Shown here one piece after another: positions 17,604 through 26,988 of a stretch of DNA of 64,000 nt (positions are counted from its first letter, which is position 1; each line of letters begins with the position of its first letter). The notes under the pieces are model-generated. The model saw nothing but the letters and a program-made list of their open reading frames with translations. It was not told the origin of the DNA and did no database searches. Both the position numbers and the translations under genes were made by a program. The stretch comes from Desulfosporosinus sp. OT (GTDB lineage Bacteria; Bacillota; Desulfitobacteriia; Desulfitobacteriales; Desulfitobacteriaceae): positions 1 through 64,000 of the forward strand of contig NZ_AGAF01000178.1 in assembly GCF_000224515.1 (NCBI RefSeq), given 5' to 3'.

Positions 17604-18917
17604 ATGAATTATAAGTTAGCGCGATCCAATTACAGGAATCTAGTTGTCGGAGCAGACACAAAGATCCCTCTCCACAACGGTCAATTAACAACCGCCATCA
17701 ATTTCGATAACGCGGCTTCGACCCCTCCCTTTGTTTCGGTGACGGAGGAAATTGCAAAATTCTCCACTATGTATTCTTCGATTCATCGTGGCACAGGTTA
17801 TAAATCACAGTATTCTTCTCAACTCTTTGAAGACGCTAGGTCTGTAGTCCTGAAATTTGTTAATGCCGATCCTGTTCAAGATACAGTAATCTTTGTCAAA
17901 AATACAACAGAAGCCATTAACAAATTATCCTATCGTCTATGGGAAGGAAAAAAGAAAAGTGTTATCTTATCCACCTGGATGGAGCACCATTCCAACGACC
18001 TTCCGTGGAGAAACAAGTTTCAAGTCGATTATGTCCAGACGGACCTTTCCGGAAAGTTAAGCATCGAAGATCTGGAGAGCAAATTAATCAAACATAAGGG
18101 CAATGTCAAACTCGTTACCGTTACCGGAGCCTCCAATGTTACAGGTTATGTCAACCCCATACATAAAATAGCTGAACTTGCCCACCGTTATCGAGCGAAA
18201 ATACTAGTCGATGGCGCTCAACTGGTTCCTCACAATCCCGTGAACATGAAACCCAAAAACCCGCTTCACCATATTGATTATCTCGCTTTCTCTGCTCATA
18301 AAATGTACGCTCCATTTGGCACTGGGGTTCTCATTGGGCCAAAAGAAACATTTAAACACGGCATCTCTGAATTCGTAGGCGGAGGTACCGCAGAAACCGT
18401 AACCCATGATTGGGTAGTATGGGAGAAACCACCCCACAAAGAAGAAGCGGGCTCTCCCAACGTCATGGGCGTTGTTGCACTCGTAGCTGCAATTAAAACC
18501 TTAACAGCTCTAGGCATGCATAACATTGATCACTATGAAAATCAACTTACCAACTATGCCAACTCCAAGCTTCAATCAATCCCGGGCATTACGCTTTACT
18601 CTCAAACCGCGATAGGTGAACCTCGAATTGGGGTTATCCCTTTCAATCTTAAAGGGATTGCCCATGAACGAGTTGCAACTATTTTATCGAATCAGGCGGG
18701 CATTGCGGTTCGCACCGGATGTTTTTGTACCCAACCCTATATCCAAAGACTTTTATCTATTTCTCCAAAACAAATGGAGTTCTACAGAAAAAGTGTGGAC
18801 GCTCCGCGCCCAGGTATCGTTCGGGTAAGCTTTGGATTATACAATGATTTTGCTGAGATTGATCTCTTAACCCAATGGCTTGAAAGAATTATTAAGCATC
18901 CAACAACTTACATCTAA
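17604..18917 (+). CDS. Cysteine desulfurase-like class V aminotransferase
   Basis: A 437-aa PLP enzyme of the SufS/CsdA-like class V family. Seen: FDNAASTPP at 34-42, H129 of MEHHSND that stacks on PLP, D203 of LVDGAQ, the Schiff-base lysine K233 in SAHKMYAPFG, and the C-terminal cysteine loop RTGCFCTQPY with C373 and C375. Such enzymes take sulfur from cysteine as a persulfide, or run related eliminations. Length is slightly above SufS (about 406 aa). It is not in a suf cluster; a DsrE-like gene follows after 67 bp with no terminator between. The promoter holds a LexA-type box, which is unusual for this family. Confidence 0.85.
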   Translation: MNYKLARSNYRNLVVGADTKIPLHNGQLTTAINFDNAASTPPFVSVTEEIAKFSTMYSSIHRGTGYKSQYSSQLFEDARSVVLKFVNADPVQDTVIFVKNTTEAINKLSYRLWEGKKKSVILSTWMEHHSNDLPWRNKFQVDYVQTDLSGKLSIEDLESKLIKHKGNVKLVTVTGASNVTGYVNPIHKIAELAHRYRAKILVDGAQLVPHNPVNMKPKNPLHHIDYLAFSAHKMYAPFGTGVLIGPKETFKHGISEFVGGGTAETVTHDWVVWEKPPHKEEAGSPNVMGVVALVAAIKTLTALGMHNIDHYENQLTNYANSKLQSIPGITLYSQTAIGEPRIGVIPFNLKGIAHERVATILSNQAGIAVRTGCFCTQPYIQRLLSISPKQMEFYRKSVDAPRPGIVRVSFGLYNDFAEIDLLTQWLERIIKHPTTYI

Positions 18918-18984
18918 GGAATGTTATATAATTTCTATTTTTACTTATAATAGATTGGAATAAACACCATAAAGGGGGTAAAAA

Positions 18985-19461
18985 TTGAGCCAGAAAATGA
19001 ACCTTCTCATATTCAGCGGCGAATATGATAAAGCGTTAGCCGCACTTTTGCTCGCGAACACTGCCAAAGAACTAGATGTCGATGTGACCATGTTCTTCGC
19101 ATTTTGGGGACTTTTTCTCATTCGCGACCCTGAAAAAGCGACGTCCGAAGACAAAAGCATATACGAAAATATGTTCGGTATGGTTACTCCTAAGGGACCT
19201 GAGGAGTTGCCGCTTTCACGGATGAATATGGCTGGTCTTGGAAAACAAATGCTTCTGGAAATGATGGAAGAGGACAAAACTCCTTCACTAACAGATTTTC
19301 TCAATGGTGCGAAGAAAAAAGGCGTTAAATTTTACGCCTGTAAATTATCCGTGGATGTCATGGGCTTTAAAGAAGACGAACTGCTTCCAGAGGTTGAAAT
19401 CATTACGGCAAAAGAGTACTTAGTCGACGCCCTGGCCTCAGACATGCAACTTTTTATTTAG
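18985..19461 (+). CDS. DsrE/DsrF/DrsH-like family protein
   Basis: A 158-aa protein that begins MNLLIFSGEYDKALAALLLANTA, the usual first strand and helix of the DsrE/YchN fold, and later has MTFFAFWG-like and KFYACKLSVDVMGF segments. The single cysteine in YACKLS is where sulfur-carrying members place their persulfide cysteine. The TTG start at 18985 is set by AAAGGGGG about 6 bases upstream. It lies behind the desulfurase-like gene and may accept sulfur from it. It is not the DsrE of sulfur oxidisers, as no dsrF/dsrH partner is present. Confidence 0.85.
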   Translation: MSQKMNLLIFSGEYDKALAALLLANTAKELDVDVTMFFAFWGLFLIRDPEKATSEDKSIYENMFGMVTPKGPEELPLSRMNMAGLGKQMLLEMMEEDKTPSLTDFLNGAKKKGVKFYACKLSVDVMGFKEDELLPEVEIITAKEYLVDALASDMQLFI

Positions 19462-20088
19462 TTACTTAGTACTTATCCCCAAAGCTTCTTTAGCAAGCCG
19501 GTCTACATAATCGTTAAAGCGATTTCCACTGTGACCGGTTACTTTTTTAAATTCGTACAGCCCATGATGCGCACGCATAAATTTTACATATGCCTGTGTA
19601 AATTTATTTTTCGCTTGCCAATCCCCTGTGACCCATAAGGAGATGCCGGAATAATCGTGATAGATGCGGATGCGTGCCTCAAGTTTTTTGGCTTTTTCCA
19701 CAGCATGCTGTACTGCCGCGATTTCTCCTGCGACATTTCGCATTTTTGCGGCTTCCAGGTCATCACCGACCCCGTTACTTTCAAAAACAACCTGGGCATC
19801 CTTAATGAAGGCATAGCCATAGGAATACCTGCCATTAGAATAGCTTCCATCTGTATAGACTTCGTAATCAATTGAATCTATCGAATCAGGCAGCTCATTT
19901 AAATTTACCTTAAGATCCGCAAAAACCTCTTCCCTACCATTTAGCCACTCTAGAGCTTCGGCTTTCGTTTCGAAGCCTTTAAACACAGCTCCTTTGTAAC
20001 CCTTAACAGATGCTTGACATTCCGGCCAGTTACTGAAGATTCCCAACTTAGCCCCTTCTTTAACTGCATAATAATTTTTTTTACCCAA
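19462..20088 (-). CDS. Ribonuclease HI with N-terminal hybrid-binding domain
   Basis: A 208-aa protein. Residues 4-45 form the viroplasmin/RNase H1 hybrid-binding domain (YYAVKEG, IFSNWPEC, FKGFETKAEALEWL). From about 70 on comes the catalytic domain with VYTDGSYSNG, carrying the first catalytic aspartate, and a later VTGHSGNRFNDYVDRLAKEA with the last one. It degrades RNA in RNA-DNA hybrids. The TTG start at 20088 has AAGGGGGG at correct distance; a longer frame to 20115 would place that site inside the gene. Its end meets the DsrE-like gene head-on, with no spacer. Confidence 0.9.
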   Translation of the reverse strand: MGKKNYYAVKEGAKLGIFSNWPECQASVKGYKGAVFKGFETKAEALEWLNGREEVFADLKVNLNELPDSIDSIDYEVYTDGSYSNGRYSYGYAFIKDAQVVFESNGVGDDLEAAKMRNVAGEIAAVQHAVEKAKKLEARIRIYHDYSGISLWVTGDWQAKNKFTQAYVKFMRAHHGLYEFKKVTGHSGNRFNDYVDRLAKEALGISTK

Positions 20089-20226
20089 CGCTTGTCCCCC
20101 CTTAACCGTAGGCAATTAATGTTATTCATCAAATAAACCTTGCCATGAATTAAAATCTTCCAATATCAAAATAATAGGTCAAAGCTGAGCAAAACACAAA
20201 CTAAAAAATAAAGGAGGGCTGCTCTC

Positions 20227-23200
20227 TTGTCTAAAATAATGAAAACAATGGATGGAAATCAAGCCGCCGCAACCGCCTCATATGCCTTAACTGAAGTAGC
20301 CGCTATCTTTCCTATTACCCCTTCAACTCCGATGGCTGAAGGGGTCGACGAATGGTCGGCCCATGGAAAAATGAATTTGTTTGGTCAACCTGTAAAAGTA
20401 GCTGAAATGCAGTCTGAAGCTGGTGCCGCAGGTGCATTGCATGGTTCGCTAGCCGCCGGAGCACTCACGACCACCTACACCGCTTCGCAAGGTCTTCTCT
20501 TGATGATCCCCAATATGTACAAAATTGCCGGCGAACTGTTGCCTGCAGTCTTTCATGTAAGTGCTCGTGCTGTTGCGGCACATGCCTTGTCCATCTTTGG
20601 CGACCACCAAGATGTGATGGCTTGTCGTCAAACAGGCTTTGCCCTGCTTGCCTCCTCTAGTGTTCAGGAAGCTCATGATTTAGCCTACGCTGCCCATCTC
20701 AGTACGATTAAATCACAAATTCCTTTTCTGCATTTTTTCGATGGGTTCCGAACCTCCCATGAGATTCAAAAGATCGAACTAATTGATGAACAGGACATTG
20801 CCAAACTTGTCGATTGGAAGGGAATTCAGGCCTTTCGTGACCATGCTTTAACCCCGGAACACCCAGTTGCCCGAGGAACTGCCCAAAACCCTGACATCTA
20901 TTTTCAAGGTCGGGAAGTTGCAAATTCTTTCTATAATGCAGTACCAGATATCGTCGAAAACTATATGCAAGATATTAAACAAATTACAGGTCGAGAGTAT
21001 CATCCTTTTGTTTATTACGGTTCTCCAGATGCGGAAAACGTTATTGTCGCCATGGGTTCTGTCTGCGAGACGATTGAGGAAACTGTTGATTATCTGCTGA
21101 CTAAAGGAGAAAAGGTCGGGGTTATTAAAGTTCACCTCTATCGGCCATTTTCGGAAAAATACTTCTTGAACGTTCTCCCCAAAACAGTCAAGAAGATTGC
21201 TGTTCTTGATCGCACTAAAGAACCGGGCTCACTTGCTGAACCCTTATGCCTGGATATTGTCGATCTCTTTTACAATAGCGAAACGAAACCCCTCATCATT
21301 GGAGGTCGGTACGGACTGGGTTCTAAGGACACTCGCCCTACCCATATCATTGCGGTCTTTGAAAATCTCAAACAAGCTCAGCCTAAGAATAGGTTTACGA
21401 TTGGTATCACGGATGATGTCACGAACTCCTCTCTTGCCGAAGTTGATCTTGTTGAAACTGCTCCCCAAGGAACCATTGGTTGCAAGTTTTACGGTTTAGG
21501 TTCAGATGGGACAGTCGGGGCCAACAAATCTGCTATTAAGATCATCGGCGATAAAACTCCGCTGTATGCTCAAGGTTATTTCTCCTATGACAGTAAAAAA
21601 TCCGGTGGCACAACCATTTCTCACTTGCGTTTTGGTCAGAAGCCTATAAAATCTACCTACCTAGTGCTTCATGCCGACTACGTTGCCTGCCATAACAAAT
21701 CATTTATTTATAACTATGATTTGTTAAACGGTCTAAAACCTAATGGGGCATTTGTTCTGAATTGTCCTTGGAAATCCGAGGAGTTAGATAGGGAACTTCC
21801 AGCCTCAATGCGACGTTATATTGCCAAAAACAAGATTAATCTCTATATAATTGATGCCGTAAAGATTGCCAGTGAGATTGGTCTCGGTGGAAGGATCAAT
21901 ATGATTATGCAGGCTGCCTTCTTTAAGCTAGCCAATGTCATTCCTGTTAACGATGCCGTAAACTACTTAAAAGAATCCATTGCGAAAACTTACGGGAAAA
22001 AAGGCCAGAAAATTGTAGACATGAATATTGCCGCTGTAGATCGTGGCATAGAATCTTTACAAAAGGTATCTATCCCTGAATCTTGGGCTAACGCTGAATC
22101 AGAGAAAAACCCTACAGTTGACGAACCAGATTTCATCAAGAACATTCAACGTCCCATGGCCCGTAACGAAGGAGACAATCTTCCTGTCAGTACCTTCGTA
22201 GGCATGGAGGACGGCACCTTCCCCGTGGGGACTACTACTTATGAAAAACGCAGAATTGCTGTCATGGTTCCTGAGTGGATAATTGACAAATGTATCCAAT
22301 GCAACCAGTGTTCCTTAGTCTGTCCACACGCCACTATTCGGCCATTCCTCCTCGATGAAGCGGAGCAGGCTAAAGCGCCGGAGACTTTCCTGACTAAAAA
22401 ACCGCTCGGCAAAGGATTAGAAGGCTATCACTATCGAATTCAAGTTGATCCATTAGATTGTACAGGATGCGGCAACTGTGCTGATGTCTGTCCTGCGCCA
22501 GGAAAAGCTATTGTCATGGGACAGGCTGAACCTCAGATCAATGCCCAAACGGACAACTGGTACTTTGCCACCACTATTACTGAGAAAAAAGGCCTAATGG
22601 ATCCTAAAAGTGTCAAGGGCAGTCAATTTTTGCAGCCACTGTTCGAATTCAGTGGCGCTTGCCCTGGGTGTGGAGAAACAGCGTATGTTAAGCTCATTAC
22701 TCAATTATACGGAGATCGCATGATGATCGCCAACGCCACAGGTTGTTCTTCGATTTACGGTGCCAGTGCTCCCTCTGTCCCCTATACCACAAATTCTGCG
22801 GGCAAGGGTCCTGCCTGGGCAAATTCGCTGTTTGAAGATAACGCCGAATATGGGTACGGAATGTTCCTTGGCGCTAGACAGGTGCGAGACAACTTGGCAA
22901 CTCTAATGCAAAAATCGTTAGAGACCTCGATCCCTGATAACCTTAAGCAAGCCTTCCAGGAATGGCTGGCCGGAAAAGATGATGGGGAAGCTTCAAAGAC
23001 TGCAACGGAAAAAGTGTTGGCCGCTCTGGAAACTGCTCCTGAGTCCTCTAAAGAGCTCGTGCAATCAATTTTGGTTAAAAAAGATCATCTTATCAAGCAG
23101 TCACAATGGATGATCGGCGGAGATGGCTGGGCTTATGACATTGGCTACGGAGGATTAGATCATGTCTTGGCTTCTGGTGACGACATCAATATCCTTGTCC

Positions 23201-23751
23201 TAGACACAGAAGTCTACTCTAACACGGGTGGCCAGTCCTCAAAAGCAACACCAACTGCTGCAGTAGCGAAATTTGCCGCAGCGGGCAAAAAGATCCGCAA
23301 GAAAGATTTGGGCATGATGGCGATGAGCTATGGCTATATCTATGTAGCACAGATTGCTCTAGGGGCTAATATGAATCAAGCGCTCAAAGCTATTACAGAA
23401 GCTGAAAATTACAAAGGGCCCTCTCTAGTGATTGCCTACTCTCCTTGCATCAATCACGGTATTAAAACCGGTATGGGAACCACAATAGCCGAAGAAAAGA
23501 AAGCGGTTGATGCAGGATATTGGCACCTCTACCGCCACAACCCTCTGCTTAAACAAGAAGGAAAGAATCCATTCATTTTGGATTCCAAAGAACCTTCAGG
23601 ATCGTTCAAGGACTTCATCCTTGGTGAAGGCCGTTACTCTCAGTTAATATCTACTTTCCCAGACATTGCCGATGAACTGTTTAATGAGGCTGAGTACCAT
23701 GCCAAGGAACGATATCAAACCTACAAACGGCTGACTGAAATGCAGTATTAG
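20227..23751 (+). CDS. nifJ: Pyruvate:ferredoxin (flavodoxin) oxidoreductase
   Basis: A 1174-aa single-chain PFOR that converts pyruvate and CoA to acetyl-CoA, CO2 and reduced ferredoxin. Domains in order: pyrimidine-binding domain (1-250), transketolase C-terminal-like domain (260-400), gamma domain (415-615), a 2[4Fe-4S] ferredoxin insert with CIQCNQCSLVCP near 690 and CTGCGNCADVCP near 745, then the TPP domain with the proximal cluster CPGCGET near 815 and GDGWAYDIGYGG near 965. Length is typical. The TTG start at 20227 follows GGAGGG. It is a single gene. gene symbol nifJ is used in the broad sense; no nif genes are near. Confidence 0.96.
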   Translation: MSKIMKTMDGNQAAATASYALTEVAAIFPITPSTPMAEGVDEWSAHGKMNLFGQPVKVAEMQSEAGAAGALHGSLAAGALTTTYTASQGLLLMIPNMYKIAGELLPAVFHVSARAVAAHALSIFGDHQDVMACRQTGFALLASSSVQEAHDLAYAAHLSTIKSQIPFLHFFDGFRTSHEIQKIELIDEQDIAKLVDWKGIQAFRDHALTPEHPVARGTAQNPDIYFQGREVANSFYNAVPDIVENYMQDIKQITGREYHPFVYYGSPDAENVIVAMGSVCETIEETVDYLLTKGEKVGVIKVHLYRPFSEKYFLNVLPKTVKKIAVLDRTKEPGSLAEPLCLDIVDLFYNSETKPLIIGGRYGLGSKDTRPTHIIAVFENLKQAQPKNRFTIGITDDVTNSSLAEVDLVETAPQGTIGCKFYGLGSDGTVGANKSAIKIIGDKTPLYAQGYFSYDSKKSGGTTISHLRFGQKPIKSTYLVLHADYVACHNKSFIYNYDLLNGLKPNGAFVLNCPWKSEELDRELPASMRRYIAKNKINLYIIDAVKIASEIGLGGRINMIMQAAFFKLANVIPVNDAVNYLKESIAKTYGKKGQKIVDMNIAAVDRGIESLQKVSIPESWANAESEKNPTVDEPDFIKNIQRPMARNEGDNLPVSTFVGMEDGTFPVGTTTYEKRRIAVMVPEWIIDKCIQCNQCSLVCPHATIRPFLLDEAEQAKAPETFLTKKPLGKGLEGYHYRIQVDPLDCTGCGNCADVCPAPGKAIVMGQAEPQINAQTDNWYFATTITEKKGLMDPKSVKGSQFLQPLFEFSGACPGCGETAYVKLITQLYGDRMMIANATGCSSIYGASAPSVPYTTNSAGKGPAWANSLFEDNAEYGYGMFLGARQVRDNLATLMQKSLETSIPDNLKQAFQEWLAGKDDGEASKTATEKVLAALETAPESSKELVQSILVKKDHLIKQSQWMIGGDGWAYDIGYGGLDHVLASGDDINILVLDTEVYSNTGGQSSKATPTAAVAKFAAAGKKIRKKDLGMMAMSYGYIYVAQIALGANMNQALKAITEAENYKGPSLVIAYSPCINHGIKTGMGTTIAEEKKAVDAGYWHLYRHNPLLKQEGKNPFILDSKEPSGSFKDFILGEGRYSQLISTFPDIADELFNEAEYHAKERYQTYKRLTEMQY

Positions 23752-23766
23752 GAACCTCAGAAAGCA

Positions 23767-23809
23767 AATATAACGAGCGGGCGCACGTAGGCGACCCGCT
23801 CGTTATATT
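23767..23809. terminator. Stem-loop between PFOR and the DUF3787 gene
   Basis: A perfect 15-bp inverted repeat, AATATAACGAGCGGG (23767-23781) against its complement at 23795-23809, lies between convergent genes. The T-run is weak, but the position supports a shared terminator. Confidence 0.7.
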
Positions 23810-23844
23810 CCATGATATCTGGTGAGTATAAGTAAACTATAATA

Positions 23845-24012
23845 CTATTTTTGATTTGAGTCGACCCATTCTTTAGCATTCCCCACTTCAACTTCGCTCG
23901 GGATTGCAACATTTGATATTTCCTTAGTTCTTTCAATGTTCGCCCAAGCCGCTGTAGTATGCTGTTCGATCGGTCTTAGTTTTTGATGTTCCTGATCATT
24001 ACTATTGCTCAT
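23845..24012 (-). CDS. DUF3787 (CDIF630_02480-type) spore protein
   Basis: A 55-aa protein with TAAWANIERTKEISNVAIPSE and the tail NAKEWVDSNQK, the pattern of the DUF3787 family known from clostridial spores. ATG 24012 is set by AAGGAGGG upstream; a longer frame to 24069 lacks a site. It is a single gene, expected to be made in the sporulating cell, though I could not fix a sporulation promoter. Confidence 0.8.
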   Translation of the reverse strand: MSNSNDQEHQKLRPIEQHTTAAWANIERTKEISNVAIPSEVEVGNAKEWVDSNQK

Positions 24013-24285
24013 AAATTGACATCCCTCCTTCCTATTTAGTATGATCAATCCAGAGCGATAACATTCCAATGGGACCTAAATCCTCTGCGAATCAACACCA
24101 GAACTGGAAGTTGTCGAACTATATAATCTATTGTTTTACTTTAGTATCCAAACTATTGGTGGTATGGTATATTTAGATCTAGATTTTCCTCAATTTCCTT
24201 AAATTCGCTTTCGTTAAAACACAAAGTAAAACAGATCTAACCCAGCAAAAGGCAATTGATCAGATAACGGAAGGAGCTCTTAGCT

Positions 24286-25734
24286 ATGAATCAAGTCGAC
24301 AACAATATTTCAACACGCGTAAAAACTTCGCCTCGGTACCGCTGGTATATCCTGGCAACCGTTTCGATTGGTACGTTCATGGCAACCTTAGATAGCAGTA
24401 TCGTCAATGTTGCCCTGCCCACCATTTCTATAAAGTTACAGGCAGATCTTTCAATCTTACAATGGGTCGTAACCGCCTATTTATTAACCATCTCCAGCTT
24501 ACTTCCTGTTTTTGGGCGTATTGCCGATCTTGTAGGGCGCAAACGCGTTTTCTCAATAGGATTTTTAATTTTTACCCTCGGTTCGATTTTGTGTGGATTA
24601 GCTACAAATATTTGGTTTCTCATCGGAATGCGTGTTCTCCAAGCCCTTGGGGCATCGATGCTGATGGCTAACAGTGCCGCACTTATTATTGCTAACTTCC
24701 CACCTAAAGAAAGGGGACGAGCCCTAGGCTTAACTGGAACTGTTGTTGCCCTAGGAAGCTTAACTGGCCCAGCTCTTGGTGGAGTTCTCGTCGGCCTCTT
24801 AAGCTGGCGCTCCATATTCTATATTAATTTACCAATTGGGATTCTTGGCTATCTTGCCGCTCAAATTATTCTTCCCCATGATAACCCTCAACAAAACAAT
24901 GAAACATTCGATTTTGTAGGCGCCCTCTTTTTCACCCTCGGTATGATAAGTCTTTTATTTGCCGTCAGCAACGGTCAAGATTGGGGTTGGCAAACCTCTC
25001 CAATCCTTTTTGGGTTAGTTATCGGAACTATTCTTTTAGGACTCTTTTTCTATACTGAACTGCGGGTGAAAAATCCGATGATTCATCTTTCCTTGTTTCG
25101 AATCCGCCCCTTTTTCATTGGGAATATTACCGGCTTTCTCTCTTTCGTGGCTATGTATGCGAATACCATGCTCATGCCTTTCTATCTACAACATGTTTTG
25201 AATTATAGCCCAACCCAAGTGGGATTGCTAATGACTGCCTTTCCCCTGATGATGGCGGTAACCGCTCCGATCAGTGGGCATGCTTCTGACCGTATAGGCC
25301 CAATCATCTTAACTACTAGTGGATTGCTTGTTACCGCAGTAGGCTTTTTATATCTTTCAACAATGACAGCTGCCTCGTTGTACTGGCAAATCATCCCGGG
25401 TCTTCTGCTTATGGGTTTAGGAGCCGGTCTTTTTCAATCTCCTAATAATAGTAGCGTTATGAGTTCCGTTCCGCCTAACAAATTAGGCGTTGCCGGTGGG
25501 ATTAACGCCCTTGTCCGAAACGTTGGCATGGTGATCGGTATTGCTTACTCAGTTTCATTGTTTGAAAACCGTGAAGCAAACTTCCTTGCGGGTGTAACTA
25601 TCCCAACAGCTGTTCAACAAGCTACTGCTTTTGTAGGCGCTTACCGTATTGTTATGTTGACCTCGATGGGTATTGCCATTATAGCTGCTTTGATTTCTCT
25701 CAATCGAAAAGGTTACACGCGATCTGAAACATAG
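24286..25734 (+). CDS. MFS drug:H+ antiporter, DHA2 (14-TMS) type
   Basis: A 482-aa transporter of the EmrB/QacA class. Seen: TM1 with motif D1 (FMATLDSSIVNVALPTI), the A motif between TM2 and TM3 (GRIADLVGRKRVF), motif C in TM5 (LGSLTGPALGGVLVG), and about 14 hydrophobic segments in all. The family exports lipophilic drugs and other compounds from the cytoplasm by proton exchange. No EmrA-like partner or regulator adjoins it, so the substrate is open. ATG 24286 has AAGGAGC upstream. No repeat or base-composition break marks it as recently acquired. Confidence 0.88.
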   Translation: MNQVDNNISTRVKTSPRYRWYILATVSIGTFMATLDSSIVNVALPTISIKLQADLSILQWVVTAYLLTISSLLPVFGRIADLVGRKRVFSIGFLIFTLGSILCGLATNIWFLIGMRVLQALGASMLMANSAALIIANFPPKERGRALGLTGTVVALGSLTGPALGGVLVGLLSWRSIFYINLPIGILGYLAAQIILPHDNPQQNNETFDFVGALFFTLGMISLLFAVSNGQDWGWQTSPILFGLVIGTILLGLFFYTELRVKNPMIHLSLFRIRPFFIGNITGFLSFVAMYANTMLMPFYLQHVLNYSPTQVGLLMTAFPLMMAVTAPISGHASDRIGPIILTTSGLLVTAVGFLYLSTMTAASLYWQIIPGLLLMGLGAGLFQSPNNSSVMSSVPPNKLGVAGGINALVRNVGMVIGIAYSVSLFENREANFLAGVTIPTAVQQATAFVGAYRIVMLTSMGIAIIAALISLNRKGYTRSET

Positions 25735-25851
25735 AGATACACAATTGTAAGGAGATAGGTCTATGAAATTCAGCTAAAATATATTAATATAACCATTAAC
25801 TGGATCTATAAACTAATTACCCTAGCTAAGATTTAATGGGAGGTGATCGTA

Positions 25852-25980
25852 ATGGCTAAATGCGAAAAATGTGGTGCTGAAGTTCCACAAGAGGAGCTCT
25901 CTGAAGTTCAAGGTCTAAAGATATGCGAGGATTGTGAGATTAAGAGTGTCAAGCCTCCGGAGTTAAAAATTAATTTGTAA
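25852..25980 (+). CDS. 42-aa zinc-ribbon-like protein
   Basis: A small ORF with MAKCEKCGAEVPQEEL, then LKICEDCEIK: two CxxC pairs 20 residues apart, suited to one zinc ion. A strong GGGAGGTGAT ribosome binding site precedes ATG 25852. The short tail ends PPELKINL. Such mini zinc fingers are common in Firmicutes and uncharacterised; nucleic-acid or protein binding is a guess. It lies 117 bp after the MFS gene and could share its transcript. Confidence 0.75.
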   Translation: MAKCEKCGAEVPQEELSEVQGLKICEDCEIKSVKPPELKINL

Positions 25981-26160
25981 TTTATAGACACTACTGAGGC
26001 ACTAATGCTTGACTAAGAAACTGTATATTCTAAGGATTGAGGATATCCCCTAAGGACGATTACCAGATCGTTCCACCTTTTTAAAGTGAACCTAGCTTTT
26101 CTGTTGATTAAATACAATAGGCTATAACCTTTTCCTGAAGAAAGAAAGTGTTATTACATC

Positions 26161-26208
26161 AAGAGGCCAGTAACCTTACCGAAAATAAGGCTACTGGCTT
26201 CTTCTTTT
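26161..26208. terminator. Terminator between convergent genes
   Basis: GAGGCCAGTAACCTTA and TAAGGCTACTGGCTTC pair with one mismatch, followed by TTCTTTT on the plus strand. Confidence 0.75.
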
Positions 26209-26242
26209 AAATCAAGTAAGTTACTCAAGGTTTGATCTCGGT

Positions 26243-26965
26243 TTACCCAGGTAAACGTTTCGCAGCCAAAACGGTTGCCGGAGAATCCTCAGTCCAAGGT
26301 TCTCTGTCAAAGTTTCCCCACAGACCTGATACTTCCCAACCAGTTTCAAATAAAGCATTTTTTAGGCTATCGCATTTTATCGGGAACAAAACATTGACCC
26401 CAGAGATAGTCTCTTTCGAGTTCGGAATCTCTATTTCCATCACAAAATCCAATTTTCCATCCGAGCGATGCGTGTAAAATCGGTGAAAGATTAAGTGTGC
26501 TGTCTTGATTATCGGTAACTCCTTAATTTGCTTAGCCAATATACGATCGTAGTTGACGATTTGTAATAATAAATGGGTTCCCTTTTCTCGAAATTGAGTT
26601 AAAACTTGTTTTAGCTCAATTTCCCCGGACACATGAGCTAACGTATTTCCTATGCAAACGATTCCATCAAAGTGTTGCTCTATACTCTTAAGATCCCGCA
26701 TATCTGCTAAGGAAAACCTAGCGGTGCTTCCAGTCTCGTGAGCTTTTTTTCTAGAGTTCTCAATCATCTCTGCACTTAAATCCACGCCGAGCACGTGTAT
26801 GCCGGTTTTACTTAATTCCAAAGCAAATGTTCCTGTACCACATCCGATATCCAAGACTGATGTCAGTGATTCCTGCCTCAGATAATCATGTAAGAAATTC
26901 TTTTGTGCTTCCTTTAACGGAAAGATCTCATCATAGTATTCAGATAAAGCACGGTAAAAATCCAC
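26243..26965 (-). CDS. Class I SAM-dependent methyltransferase
   Basis: A 240-aa methyltransferase with motif I VLDIGCGTGTFALELS (37-52), motif II LGVDLSAEMI, and FDGIVCIGNTLAHV as motif IV. It resembles the small-molecule type (Methyltransf_11/25); the substrate is unknown. The GTG start at 26965 is set by GGAGAGG about 9 bases upstream. The giant glucan-synthase gene ends 24 bp upstream of it (same strand), so both may be on one mRNA. Confidence 0.88.
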   Translation of the reverse strand: MDFYRALSEYYDEIFPLKEAQKNFLHDYLRQESLTSVLDIGCGTGTFALELSKTGIHVLGVDLSAEMIENSRKKAHETGSTARFSLADMRDLKSIEQHFDGIVCIGNTLAHVSGEIELKQVLTQFREKGTHLLLQIVNYDRILAKQIKELPIIKTAHLIFHRFYTHRSDGKLDFVMEIEIPNSKETISGVNVLFPIKCDSLKNALFETGWEVSGLWGNFDREPWTEDSPATVLAAKRLPG

Positions 26966-26988
26966 TCTAATTATCCTCTCCTCATCGT

